Positions 26,029 to 35,294 of a stretch of DNA of 64,000 bases are shown piece by piece. The translations under genes were made by a program, and so were the position numbers. Position 1 is the first letter of the stretch, and every line of letters starts with the position of its first letter. The notes beneath the pieces are model-generated. The model ran no database searches. It saw only the letters and a list, made by a program, of their open reading frames with translations, and was not told the origin of the DNA. Source of the stretch: Rheinheimera sp. SA_1 (GTDB lineage Bacteria; Pseudomonadota; Gammaproteobacteria; Enterobacterales; Alteromonadaceae); assembly GCF_001669775.1 (NCBI RefSeq), contig NZ_LXWK01000016.1, positions 434,001-498,000 of the forward strand, given 5' to 3'.

Positions 26029-27915
26029 ATGTGTGGAATAGTCGGCATGTTCCGGTTAACAGCAGGTCAACCGGTGGATCAGCAATTACTGGCGGCGATG
26101 AATCAGGCGCAGTTCCACCGTGGCCCGGACGAAGGTGATCAGTTTATTGATGAGCGAATCGGCTTAGGTCATCGCCGGTTATCGATCATCGATTTAGCCG
26201 CCGGCCAACAGCCGATGAAAGACGAGTCCGGCCGCTTTGTATTGATTTTTAATGGTGAAATCTACAATTTCCCTGCCCTGCGCGAAGAACTACAAGCGCT
26301 TGGCCATCATTTTCACACCCGTTGCGATACCGAAGTTATTTTACGCGGTCATATGCAATGGGGTGACGCTTGTGTCGAACGACTGCAAGGCATGTTCGCT
26401 TATGCGCTGTGGGACGCACAGGAGCAACGACTGTTTCTGGCGCGGGATCGGCTTGGTATCAAACCGCTGTTTTATACCACCATCGGCGACACCTTTTATT
26501 TTGCCTCTGAACTTAAAAGCTTAAAACTATTGCCAGGTTTGGATAAAACCATGTCGCCCAAAGCGATTGAGCAATATTTTACACTGGGTTACATCGCTGA
26601 GCCGGATACCATTTTCCATTCGGTGGCCAAATTACCGCCGGCACAAACACTGGTGCTTTCTGTGAAGTCACCGGCATTGCAACTTGCCACCTACTGGCGC
26701 CTGAGCTTTAAACAGCAGTTAACACTTACCGATGAGCAATTTCAGCAGCAGTTAGTGAGTGAGCTCAATAGCGCCATCGCCAGCCATTTGGTGACCGAAG
26801 TGCCGCTGGGTTCGTTTTTGTCGGGCGGTGTTGATTCGAGCGCCGTGGTGGCCTTGATTGCCGGCATGTCTGATCAACCGGTAAAAACCTGTTCCATTGG
26901 CTTTGATGTCGCAGCTTATGATGAAACGGCCTATGCCCAGCAAGTGGCGGATCGTTATCACACGCAGCACGATAGCCGCATCGTTAAAGCTGACGACTAT
27001 GAGCTGATCCCAAAACTGGCACATTTTTATGATGAGCCTTATGCCGACAGTTCAGCGCTCGCCACCTACCGGGTTTGTGAACTGGCGCGGAGCAAAGTAA
27101 CGGTTTGTATGTCGGGCGATGGCGCCGACGAGCTGTTGGGTGGTTATCGTCGTTATAAATTGCTGATGGCCGAACAGCAAGTCCGTGACCGTGTTCCGGC
27201 CTGGTTACGCCAAACAGTGTTTAAGCCGCTTGGCAAGCTTTATCCAAAACTGGACTGGGCGCCTCGGGTGCTGCGGGCTAAAACTACTTTTCAATCGCTG
27301 GCGATGGATTTAGTTGAAGGCTACCTGCATGGCATTTCTTTGCTGAAACAACATCAGCGGGATGCGCTGTTTTCGGATGATTTTAAACTACAGCTAGGCG
27401 GTTACAACAGCCTGGAACTGTTTCGCCGATACGAAGCAGAATTTGATGGTGATGAGCCATTAGCCTTGTTGCAATATATTGATTTGAAAACTTACCTGGT
27501 CGGCGATATCTTAACCAAAGTCGACCGCGCCAGTATGGCCAACAGCCTGGAAGTGCGGGTGCCGTTTTTGGACCATAAATTTGTCGAATGGTGTGCCAAG
27601 GTGCCAACTTCGCAAAAACTTCGCGCCGGTGAAGGTAAATACGTGCTGAAAAAAGCAATGGAACCTTACCTGCCAAGCGATATTTTATACCGGCCGAAAA
27701 TGGGTTTCCGCGTACCGTTGGCTGAATGGTTCCGTGGCGAGTTAAAGCAGCAGGTCAATACCCGGTTGCAAAGCGAGCTGATGCAAAAAAGTGGCTTGTT
27801 TAATATGCAAACCATCGCACGCTGGCTGAAAGAGCATCAGTCTGGCCAGAGCGACCACAGTACCGCACTCTGGACTTTGTTAATGTTTGAAAATTTTCTA
27901 AGCCAGGCGGCTTAA
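26029..27915 (+). CDS. XrtA-system glutamine amidotransferase (AsnB-like)
   Basis: A 628-residue asparagine-synthetase-like enzyme. The N-terminal glutaminase starts with the nucleophile C2 (MCGIVGMF) and has RGPDEG. The synthetase domain has the PP-loop SGGVDSS (265-271), GDGADELLGGYRRY, and the C-terminal KVDRASMANSLEVRVPFLDH. This belongs to the exosortase-A branch (TIGR03108), which probably amidates a sugar acid or another carboxylate of the EPS, not free aspartate. It lies 42 bp after the previous gene with a new ribosome site. Confidence 0.93.
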   Translation: MCGIVGMFRLTAGQPVDQQLLAAMNQAQFHRGPDEGDQFIDERIGLGHRRLSIIDLAAGQQPMKDESGRFVLIFNGEIYNFPALREELQALGHHFHTRCDTEVILRGHMQWGDACVERLQGMFAYALWDAQEQRLFLARDRLGIKPLFYTTIGDTFYFASELKSLKLLPGLDKTMSPKAIEQYFTLGYIAEPDTIFHSVAKLPPAQTLVLSVKSPALQLATYWRLSFKQQLTLTDEQFQQQLVSELNSAIASHLVTEVPLGSFLSGGVDSSAVVALIAGMSDQPVKTCSIGFDVAAYDETAYAQQVADRYHTQHDSRIVKADDYELIPKLAHFYDEPYADSSALATYRVCELARSKVTVCMSGDGADELLGGYRRYKLLMAEQQVRDRVPAWLRQTVFKPLGKLYPKLDWAPRVLRAKTTFQSLAMDLVEGYLHGISLLKQHQRDALFSDDFKLQLGGYNSLELFRRYEAEFDGDEPLALLQYIDLKTYLVGDILTKVDRASMANSLEVRVPFLDHKFVEWCAKVPTSQKLRAGEGKYVLKKAMEPYLPSDILYRPKMGFRVPLAEWFRGELKQQVNTRLQSELMQKSGLFNMQTIARWLKEHQSGQSDHSTALWTLLMFENFLSQAA

Positions 27916-27927
27916 AGGACAGGCTTA

Positions 27928-29139
27928 GTGAAGGTTTTACATATTCTTGATCATTCAATTCCACTGCACAGCGGATACACTTTTCGCAGCAGAGCGATTT
28001 TGCAGCAACAACGTGCACTGGGCATTGAAACCTGCCATGTCACCAGTCCAAAACATGGCAACGCTGATGCAGGCGAAGAGCTGGTTGACGGCCTCAAGTT
28101 TTATCGCTCGGCCCAGCCACAAGGTTGGATGACCAAAGTTCCGGGCTTAAACCAGCTGGCTCTTATTCAGCCGCTCACCGAACGCATTTTGCAAGCGGTC
28201 GCCATTGAAAAACCCGATGTATTGCATGCACACTCCCCGGCATTAAATGGATTGGCCGCCCTTCGCGCTGCCAAAATTTGTGGCTTGCCAGTGGTCTATG
28301 AAATCCGAGCCTTCTGGGAAGATGCGGCGGTCGATCACGGTACCTGTAAAGAAGGTGATTTACGCTATCAACTAACCCGGCAAATGGAAAACTATGTGGT
28401 AAAACGTGCTTCGGCCGTAACCACCATTTGTGAAGGCTTGCGGCTGGATTTAGTCGGTCGTGGTTTTGCCGCCGACAAATTCACCGTGATCCCAAACGCG
28501 GTCAATATCGAACAATTCCAAATCTCGGCTGGTCGCGACCGCGAACTTGAACAGTTATTAGGCTTACAAGATTGTTTAGTGCTAGGTTTTCTGGGCTCTT
28601 TTTACGCCTACGAAGGTTTAGATTTGGCGATCCGAGCCTTACCGGCGGTGATTGCTGCGCAGCCGAATGTGCGGTTGTTGCTGGTGGGCGGTGGCCCACA
28701 GCAACAGCATTTAGAACACCTCACCAAAGAGCTTGGTCTGTCCGATTATGTGATTTTCACTGGCCGGGTGCCGCATGGTGCTGTTGACCGCTATTACAGT
28801 CTGGTTGACCTACTGATTTACCCACGTAAATCGATGCGCTTAACAGACTTAGTCACACCACTAAAACCACTTGAAGCTATGGCGCAAGGCAAGCTGGTAT
28901 TGGCGTCTGACGTCGGTGGCCATAAAGAACTGATTCGTGATGGTGAAAATGGCTTTTTGTTTCCGGCTGATAACGTCCAGGCGTTCAGCGATACCATTAT
29001 CCGCTTGACGCAGCAAAGCGCAGAGTGGCCACAAGTGATTGTGCAGGGCCGCAATTTTGTCGAGCAGGTGCGCAACTGGCGGGTCAGTGTCAGTCATTAT
29101 TTACCACTTTATAACCAGTTATTGGCAGGAAACCGCTGA
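27928..29139 (+). CDS. Exosortase-A-associated glycosyltransferase 3 (GT4, TIGR04063 type)
   Basis: A 403-residue GT4 enzyme. The start KVLHILDHSIPLHSGYTFRS is the hallmark of the Daro_2409-like family. Further on are YEIRAFWEDAAVDHGT, GFLGSFYAYEGLDLAIRAL and the donor loop LTDLVTPLKPLEAMAQGKLV. GTG start with AGGACAGG upstream; its stop overlaps the start of the next glycosyltransferase (TGATG). Confidence 0.92.
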   Translation: MKVLHILDHSIPLHSGYTFRSRAILQQQRALGIETCHVTSPKHGNADAGEELVDGLKFYRSAQPQGWMTKVPGLNQLALIQPLTERILQAVAIEKPDVLHAHSPALNGLAALRAAKICGLPVVYEIRAFWEDAAVDHGTCKEGDLRYQLTRQMENYVVKRASAVTTICEGLRLDLVGRGFAADKFTVIPNAVNIEQFQISAGRDRELEQLLGLQDCLVLGFLGSFYAYEGLDLAIRALPAVIAAQPNVRLLLVGGGPQQQHLEHLTKELGLSDYVIFTGRVPHGAVDRYYSLVDLLIYPRKSMRLTDLVTPLKPLEAMAQGKLVLASDVGGHKELIRDGENGFLFPADNVQAFSDTIIRLTQQSAEWPQVIVQGRNFVEQVRNWRVSVSHYLPLYNQLLAGNR

Positions 29140-30230
29140 TGTTGCGCCAACTCTGTATTGCCGGCCCCTTACCGCCGCCAGCCGGTGGTATGGCCAATCA
29201 AACAGAAAAACTGGCAGAATTGCTGCAAAGCGAAGGTATTACCGTACGCATTATTCAGACCAATGCGCCTTATCAACCGGACTGGGTTGGTGGTATTCCG
29301 GTGCTGCGCGCGGTCTTTCGACTGCTGAGTTACTTTGCAACCCTACGCCGTGAACTGACACCGGAAATGCAGCTGCTGCATATTATGGCGAACTCCGGCT
29401 GGTCCTGGCATTTATTCGCGGTACCGGCAATTCTGATTGCCCGGCAGCGCAATATCCCGGTCGTGCTGAATTACCGGGGTGGCTACGCCGACAGTTTTTT
29501 TGCCAAATCCTGGACTAAAGTCAGCTGGGCACTACGTAAATGTGCAGTGATTGTGGTGCCTTCCACCTTCTTACAACAAGTGTTTAATCGTTATGGTATG
29601 GAAGCAGTCATAGTACCAAATGTGCTGGATACCAGCTTATTTGTGCCACAAGTGAATAAACAGCTGCGTCCGGATGCACCGCATTTTATTGTGACGCGAA
29701 ATCTGGAACAGATTTATGACGTGGCGACCGTGATCCGTGCTTTTGCCCAAGTGCAGCAACAAGTGCCACAAGCCCGCCTGACTATCGCAGGCACCGGACC
29801 GGAACTTTCCGCGCTGCAAAACCTGGTGTTTGAGCTCAATTTAAATCAGGTCGAATTTTGCGGTCGGTTAACCCCGCCACAAATGGCCGCTTTGTATCAG
29901 AGTGCGGATGTGATGCTGAACGGCAGTCTGGTCGACAATACCCCAAATTCACTGATCGAAGCGATGGCGAGCGCAGTGCCAATTGTATCAACCAACAGTG
30001 GTGGTATACCGCAGTTGGTAACCGATGGTATTGATGCGTTGTTGGTCGAGCCACAGCAACCGGAGCAAATGGCCGCGCAAATGCTGAAACTGTTACAACA
30101 GCCGGAATTTGCCAGCGAACTCTCACAGGCTGGGCTTGCCAATGTCGCCCGGTTTAGTTGGCCACGGGTCTGGGCGCTGCTGCAACAACAGTATTTGCAA
30201 CTGCTGCCAGGAGGGAAAAGCAATGCTTAA
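29139..30230 (+). CDS. Glycosyltransferase, GT4 family
   Basis: A 363-residue GT-B enzyme. N-terminal LCIAGPLPPPAGGMANQTEKLAELL is the acceptor-side loop; donor-side VTRNLEQIYDVATVIRAFA and NSLIEAMASAVPIVSTNSGG carry the E-x7-E pattern. It is usually found in this position of exosortase A operons. It overlaps the neighbours on both sides by 1 and 8 bp. Confidence 0.9.
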   Translation: MLRQLCIAGPLPPPAGGMANQTEKLAELLQSEGITVRIIQTNAPYQPDWVGGIPVLRAVFRLLSYFATLRRELTPEMQLLHIMANSGWSWHLFAVPAILIARQRNIPVVLNYRGGYADSFFAKSWTKVSWALRKCAVIVVPSTFLQQVFNRYGMEAVIVPNVLDTSLFVPQVNKQLRPDAPHFIVTRNLEQIYDVATVIRAFAQVQQQVPQARLTIAGTGPELSALQNLVFELNLNQVEFCGRLTPPQMAALYQSADVMLNGSLVDNTPNSLIEAMASAVPIVSTNSGGIPQLVTDGIDALLVEPQQPEQMAAQMLKLLQQPEFASELSQAGLANVARFSWPRVWALLQQQYLQLLPGGKSNA

Positions 30231-31593
30231 GCCGATGCTCGATCGTCTTTACACTAGTTTTGTTGCCGGTTGTTTATTTCCGCTGCATGAGCTGTTGAAA
30301 AAACACCGCACTGTGCAGATTAAACAGCAGCTGGAACAATCGCAGTGGTTGAGCCAGGCGCAAATTCTGCAGGCGCAGCAATTAAGGTTGCAAGGGTTTA
30401 TCCGTGATGTTTGCCAGAACGTGCCCTACTATCAGCGATTGATGCACGAACTGCGGTTGTCGGCTTCGGACATTCAAACCACCGCCGATTTAGCCAAACT
30501 GCCGTTTTTAGACAAAACCGCTATTCGTGGTCATTTTGCCGAATTAAAGCATGCCCATGCTGGCATCGTCCGCCCCTTTACCACAGGCGGTTCCAGTGGT
30601 ACACCGCTGACCTTTTTACTGGGTAATGAGCGGATCAGCCACGACGTCGCAGAAAAATGGCGTGCTACCCGTTGGTGGGGTGTTGATATTGGTGACAAAG
30701 AAATTGTCGCCTGGGGCTCGCCGATTGAACTGAATAAACAAGATAAAATCAAAATCTGGCGCGACCGGTTGTTCCGCTCGACCCTCATTCCGGCTTTTGA
30801 CCTGACTGAAACGACCTTACTTAAATTTATCGAGCAAATTCAAACCACCAAGCCAGCGATGTTATTTGGTTATCCATCGGTGTTTCATCTGATTGCAAAA
30901 ACGGCGCAACAACATCAGATCGACCTAACCAAGCTTGGCCTCAAAGTGGTGTTCGTGACTTCAGAGCGGTTATATCCCTACCAGCGTGAGCTGATTGAAC
31001 AGGTATTTAACGCGCCGGTGGCCAACGGTTATGGCGGCCGCGATGCCGGCTTTATTGCGCATCAATGCCCATCTGGCAATATGCATATTTCGGCAGAAGA
31101 TATTATTGTTGAAATCATCGATAACGATGGCAATTGTGTACCTGACGGGCAAAGCGGCGAAATCGTCGTCACCCATCTTGCAACCAGCGATTTCCCGTTT
31201 ATCCGTTATCGCACCGGTGATATCGCAACCAAGTCAGGCCAGCCCTGTCCTTGTGGCCGTGGATTACCAGTACTTGAGCAGATTGAAGGTCGCAGCACCG
31301 ATTTTGTAATTGCCGCCGATGGCACCATGATGCATGGTTTGGCGCTGATTTATGTGATCCGGGAGCTTGCTGGTATCAGCAATTTTAAAATTGTGCAGGA
31401 ATCACTATTGTTAACCTCGGTGCAGCTGGTGCTGGATCAAGGCGTCGACAGCACGCCGTTGTTGGCAACCATTGAACAGGGTTTAAAGGCCCGCCTTGGC
31501 CAGCAAGTACAAATCCAGTTCGAGCTTCGCGACGAGATCGCGGCCGAAGCTTCCGGTAAATATCGTTATGTGATCAGCAAGGTGACCCGCTGA
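30223..31593 (+). CDS. CapK-like AMP-forming (phenylacetate-CoA ligase family) enzyme
   Basis: A 456-residue member of the PaaK/CapK branch of adenylating enzymes. PFTTGGSSGTPLTFLLG is the P-loop-like A3 motif, GYGGRDAGFIAHQCP the A5 region, and RYRTGDIATKSGQPCPCGRGLP carries the A7 aspartate and a Cys pair. Such genes sit in capsule loci and may activate a carboxylate for attachment to sugar. AGGAGG seven bases upstream fixes the ATG at 30223; the longer frame overlaps the GT gene in another frame. Its stop overlaps the small ORF that follows. Confidence 0.9.
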   Translation: MLKPMLDRLYTSFVAGCLFPLHELLKKHRTVQIKQQLEQSQWLSQAQILQAQQLRLQGFIRDVCQNVPYYQRLMHELRLSASDIQTTADLAKLPFLDKTAIRGHFAELKHAHAGIVRPFTTGGSSGTPLTFLLGNERISHDVAEKWRATRWWGVDIGDKEIVAWGSPIELNKQDKIKIWRDRLFRSTLIPAFDLTETTLLKFIEQIQTTKPAMLFGYPSVFHLIAKTAQQHQIDLTKLGLKVVFVTSERLYPYQRELIEQVFNAPVANGYGGRDAGFIAHQCPSGNMHISAEDIIVEIIDNDGNCVPDGQSGEIVVTHLATSDFPFIRYRTGDIATKSGQPCPCGRGLPVLEQIEGRSTDFVIAADGTMMHGLALIYVIRELAGISNFKIVQESLLLTSVQLVLDQGVDSTPLLATIEQGLKARLGQQVQIQFELRDEIAAEASGKYRYVISKVTR

Positions 31594-31712
31594 TGGAAAG
31601 TATTTTGTTTGCTCTGGATTTAATCGCCGTGGTGGCACTTTGCCATTTCGCCGCCAAACAGGATGATGCGGAGCGCGCAAAAGCAGACGAGCAGGAGAAG
31701 CGCGATGCGTGA
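31593..31712 (+). CDS. 39-residue membrane protein in the EPS operon
   Basis: ATG overlaps the CapK-like stop (TGATG) and TGA overlaps the start of the next gene by 8 bp, so the frame exactly bridges two operon genes. The protein has one hydrophobic helix (residues about 4-20, ILFALDLIAVVALCHFA) and a highly charged Asp/Glu/Lys/Arg tail (22-38). It contains one Cys in the helix. The ribosome site would be the GGTGACC upstream, which is weak, so translation is probably coupled. No family is recognised; a small single-pass partner of the ligase or polymerase is a guess. Confidence 0.7.
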   Translation: MESILFALDLIAVVALCHFAAKQDDAERAKADEQEKRDA

Positions 31713-33042
31713 TGTGTTTTTTCTGCTGATTTTTCCGATGATTTTGTATTTTTGCTTTAAAAAGCCATTTATCGGTATTTCGATGTGGCTGTGGGTGGCA
31801 TTGTTTTTTCCAAAGGCTTGGGTCTACGGTTTCGCCAGTGGTATTCGTTATAATCTGATTATTGTTGGCGCTGCGATCATTTCCTATTTGGTAATGAAAG
31901 AAAAGCAGAAAAATCAGTGGGATAGCCTGAGCTGGGCGGTGGTTTGTTTTTTAGTCTGGACCTTTTTTACCAGCCTGTTTACCATTTCAATTCCGGAAGT
32001 AGTCTGGACTGAATGGGTCGAGTTCTTCAAAATCTGCTTATTGTACTTTTTTGCAGTTGCCATTTTGCGCACTGAAACGCATATCAACACCATGATTTGG
32101 GCGGTGGTGTTTTCACTTGGTTTCTATTCGGTCGTCGAAGGCCTGAAATACATCAGTTCCGGCGGTGGCCACGTTCTTGCCGGTATGCCAAGCCATGTGC
32201 TGGGAGATCGCAACGACTTAGCGGTCGGTATTATCGTGATGATCCCACTGGTGGTTTATTTGCTCAGTGTCACCCGGCATAAAGTACTGAAAGCCGGATT
32301 AATTTTGGTTCTGATCATGGCGGTAGTTTGTGTACTGGGTTCAGGCTCCCGTGGCGGTTTTATCGGTATCACCATCGTTGCCGGATATTTCTGGTTCCAT
32401 AGTAAACACAAATTAATCTACCTGCTGGTGGTGCCGCTGATTGCTTATGTGGGTCTGGAATATATGCCGGCCAGCTGGCACGAGCGGATGTCGACCATCG
32501 AAAACGCCGACCAGGATATGTCATTTTTGGGTCGGATCATGGCATGGAAACAAGCCATTTTGATGGCGATGGACAATATAACCGGCGGCGGATTTAAAGC
32601 CGGTCAGATGAATGCTATTTGGTTTCAATACGATCCACAGCACAATCTAAATTGGTTATTTGATACCTCAACCGTCTATTTTGATGGCGCCAAAGCCGCC
32701 CACAGTATTTACTTCCAAGTGCTTGGTGATCATGGTTTTATGGGTTTGTTCTTATTTTTACTGATTATTTACCTCGCTTTCAGTCAGGCGAAACAAACCG
32801 CCAAGATGCTAAAAACAAACCCGGTCAGCCCATCGATGGTAAAACTCAGCTCCATGATCCGGGTTTCACTGGTGGCTTATGTGGTTGCCGGTGCCGCGGT
32901 CAGTCTGGCCTATTTTGATTTGTTATTTGCGTTATTCGCAATCAGCCATGTAATGAGTAATATAATTAAACGCGAGGTGACAGCCCAACAAGCGCTGGCA
33001 TCAAACGCGAACTCGCAGTTTGCAAGGGAAGGCTCAGGATGA
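31705..33042 (+). CDS. Exosortase-A-associated O-ligase/Wzy-like membrane protein (TIGR03097 type)
   Basis: A 445-residue protein with about eleven predicted helices, of the O-antigen ligase/polymerase superfamily. The N-terminus (FFLLIFPMILYFCFKKPFIG) and the periplasmic-loop region GSGSRGGFIGI and HSIYFQVLGDHGFMGLFLF match the PEP-CTERM-locus 'O-glycosylation ligase' family. It may polymerise EPS repeats or join glycan to protein. The ATG at 31705 has AGGAG seven bases upstream; a longer frame to 31663 is less likely. Confidence 0.9.
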   Translation: MRDVFFLLIFPMILYFCFKKPFIGISMWLWVALFFPKAWVYGFASGIRYNLIIVGAAIISYLVMKEKQKNQWDSLSWAVVCFLVWTFFTSLFTISIPEVVWTEWVEFFKICLLYFFAVAILRTETHINTMIWAVVFSLGFYSVVEGLKYISSGGGHVLAGMPSHVLGDRNDLAVGIIVMIPLVVYLLSVTRHKVLKAGLILVLIMAVVCVLGSGSRGGFIGITIVAGYFWFHSKHKLIYLLVVPLIAYVGLEYMPASWHERMSTIENADQDMSFLGRIMAWKQAILMAMDNITGGGFKAGQMNAIWFQYDPQHNLNWLFDTSTVYFDGAKAAHSIYFQVLGDHGFMGLFLFLLIIYLAFSQAKQTAKMLKTNPVSPSMVKLSSMIRVSLVAYVVAGAAVSLAYFDLLFALFAISHVMSNIIKREVTAQQALASNANSQFAREGSG

Positions 33043-34046
33043 TTTTTACCCCGTTACTTAATCTCGGAATTAAGGTGCTGAATTTGTTTGCCGGCACTAA
33101 AAGCTTCTCGGTACTGAATTACCACCGGGTGATGCCTAACGCTGATTTGTCGTCAGAGCAGGCCTTAACGCCAGAATTATTTGAGCAGCAGCTGATTTGG
33201 TTAAAACGGCATTTTAAAGTACTGCCGCTGCCAGAGGCCTTTGCGCTGGCGCAAGCGAAGCAACTGCCGCGCAATGCGGTCGTGATTACCATTGATGATG
33301 GTTTTTATGATTGTTTTGCTTATGTGTACCCACTTTTGAAAAAACATCAGCTGACTGCCACTTTTTTCATCAGCACCGCCGGCCTCGAGCAAGGTTATTT
33401 GTGGGAGAATCAGATTTCCTATGCCATCTGTCATGCGCCACAAGATCTGATGCGGCTGCAATTGCAACAAAGCACCTTTTTGATAGGCACCACTGCCCAG
33501 CGTCGTGCCAGTATTGCTGCCATTACTGAACTCACCAAATATCAAACCCTGCAACAACGCCAGTTGATGATTAACGACATTCTGGCGCAGTGTAATTGTC
33601 CGGCGCATCTGCATCAGTTTTTAACCCGCGAGCAAGTCAGCATCATGCATCAAAACGGCATGACCATTGGCGCCCATACCGTGCACCACCCTATTCTGGC
33701 GTTGGAAACATTGGCAACAGCGCAGCAGGAAATATCGGACAGCAAACTGTTACTGGAACAAATCATCGACAGCCCGATTGAGTTTTTTGCCTACCCCAAT
33801 GGTAAATACCAACAGGATTTTACTGACGATCATGTGGCTATCGTTCGTGATTTGGGGTTTAAAGCCGCTTTTTCTACCGAATGGGGCGTGGCGCAACCGG
33901 AAACCGATTGTGTGTATAAGTTAAAACGTTTTACCCCCTGGGATCGTAGTCCGGGTAAATTTTGTTTGCGCCTGGCGATTAATACCTTAGCCGAGCGCTA
34001 CCATTTTAAATTTTTCAAAAGCCGGGTTCGTCAGCATGTCAGCTGA
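33039..34046 (+). CDS. Polysaccharide deacetylase family protein (accessory)
   Basis: A 335-residue NodB-type protein: SVLNYHRVMP at the start, VVITIDDGFYDCF (catalytic Asp), TATFFISTAGLEQ, then GAHTVHHPIL (His pair) and EFFAYPNGKY. All metal-site residues look present. It has an extended insert between motifs (about 120-190), as in deacetylases acting on lipid-linked capsular sugars. ATGA overlap with the previous gene. It differs strongly from the XrtA-type deacetylase at 20201 and probably acts on another residue of the EPS. Confidence 0.9.
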   Translation: MIFTPLLNLGIKVLNLFAGTKSFSVLNYHRVMPNADLSSEQALTPELFEQQLIWLKRHFKVLPLPEAFALAQAKQLPRNAVVITIDDGFYDCFAYVYPLLKKHQLTATFFISTAGLEQGYLWENQISYAICHAPQDLMRLQLQQSTFLIGTTAQRRASIAAITELTKYQTLQQRQLMINDILAQCNCPAHLHQFLTREQVSIMHQNGMTIGAHTVHHPILALETLATAQQEISDSKLLLEQIIDSPIEFFAYPNGKYQQDFTDDHVAIVRDLGFKAAFSTEWGVAQPETDCVYKLKRFTPWDRSPGKFCLRLAINTLAERYHFKFFKSRVRQHVS

Positions 34047-34067
34047 ACCGGCACTAAGTGAGTGTTG

Positions 34068-35294
34068 ATGATGAATATGTCTGCTACAGCATGGAAGCAA
34101 GCGGTACTGGTGCCTCAAGCTGATTCAATGGGCGCGATAGCGGTCGTGCGCTCGTTGGGCCAACACGGTTATCAGGTACACGCTGCATCGGTCAAAGCCG
34201 ATGCTTTGGGCTGCCTATCATCTTTTGCCACCAAGGGTCACCAATGTCCGGCTTATGATAGTGCGGATTATTTGCCATGGCTTCGCGCAACTATCCGCAC
34301 CTATCAAATTGCGGCCATTATCCCAAGTGAAGGTTTTTTGCTGGCAATTAAACATCATTTTGCCGAATTTGCGCCGCTGATGCCGATTCCTCAGGACGAA
34401 CAACTGGTGTACGGCTGTTTATCAAAAGTTTATGTTTTTGATTTATTTATGAAAAGCGCAGATGAGCGCCTAAAGCAGCATATCTCACAAACCGCCATTA
34501 TCACCGAAGCTGCCCAACTCGACGAACTGGATACCAGCAACTGGACAGCGCCATTTTTTGTCAAAGGGGACGGATTTTACAGTAAACAAGGTGATACAGC
34601 CTTGGTGGCAAAAGCCCGCGATTGGGATGCTGCGCGGCAAAAAGTCGTCGCCGCACTGGCCGATTTTGACAAAGTTCTGCTGCAGGATTGCAGTCATGGC
34701 GTAAAAGCAACGGTGAATCTGGTGATGCAGGATGGCCATATTCTGGCCGAATCAATGGCGGTTGCCAGTCATGAAAACCCACATACCGGTGGCTTAACGG
34801 CGCTGCGCCAAAGCTGGTGGCATCAGCCGATGTATGACGACGCCGTGCTGCGAATGCGTGCACTGGGTTGGAATGGTCCGGCCATGGTCGAATACAAATG
34901 GGATGCGGCGACTCAGAGCTTCGATTTTATCGAGCTCAATTCCAGATACTGGGCAGCGCTGAATCTGGATATCCTGGCTGGTTTGCATTTTCCGGCCATT
35001 CATCTTGATTACTTTTTTAATAAAACCAAACCGGCACAAGCAATTCGGCTAACCCGGATTATTCGCGCCCGGCATGCCTTACCGGCCGATTTTGGTTATA
35101 TGTTGTCAAAACTACGCGATCCACAAGTTGCGACGCCGGCCAAGCTGAAAAGCCTGCTCGGTTTTTTCCTGTATTTTCTACACCCTGGCATTTATTCCGA
35201 TTTGAATTATCCCGGTGATCGCAAACTGGCCTGGCTCAACACCAAAGCTTTTATGATGGAACTGATACGATCATGCCTAAACAAATTAAGTTAA
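34068..35294 (+). CDS. ATP-grasp ligase, carbamoyl-phosphate-synthase-like
   Basis: A 408-residue ATP-grasp enzyme. A pre-ATP-grasp N-terminal region (VLVPQADSMGAIAVVRSLG) leads to the ATP-binding lobe (WTAPFFVKGDGFYSKQGD) and the metal-binding MVEYKWD with FIELNSRYW. Such enzymes join a carboxylate to an amine. The start could also be 34062 (GTG), 34071 or 34077. It overlaps the next deacetylase gene by 22 bp, and its neighbours point to amide decoration of the polysaccharide. Confidence 0.85.
   Translation: MMNMSATAWKQAVLVPQADSMGAIAVVRSLGQHGYQVHAASVKADALGCLSSFATKGHQCPAYDSADYLPWLRATIRTYQIAAIIPSEGFLLAIKHHFAEFAPLMPIPQDEQLVYGCLSKVYVFDLFMKSADERLKQHISQTAIITEAAQLDELDTSNWTAPFFVKGDGFYSKQGDTALVAKARDWDAARQKVVAALADFDKVLLQDCSHGVKATVNLVMQDGHILAESMAVASHENPHTGGLTALRQSWWHQPMYDDAVLRMRALGWNGPAMVEYKWDAATQSFDFIELNSRYWAALNLDILAGLHFPAIHLDYFFNKTKPAQAIRLTRIIRARHALPADFGYMLSKLRDPQVATPAKLKSLLGFFLYFLHPGIYSDLNYPGDRKLAWLNTKAFMMELIRSCLNKLS

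Noticed and set aside
29139-30230. Frameshift between GT genes because of extensive overlaps
   Set aside because: Each frame is complete with its own start, ribosome site and full GT4 motifs.
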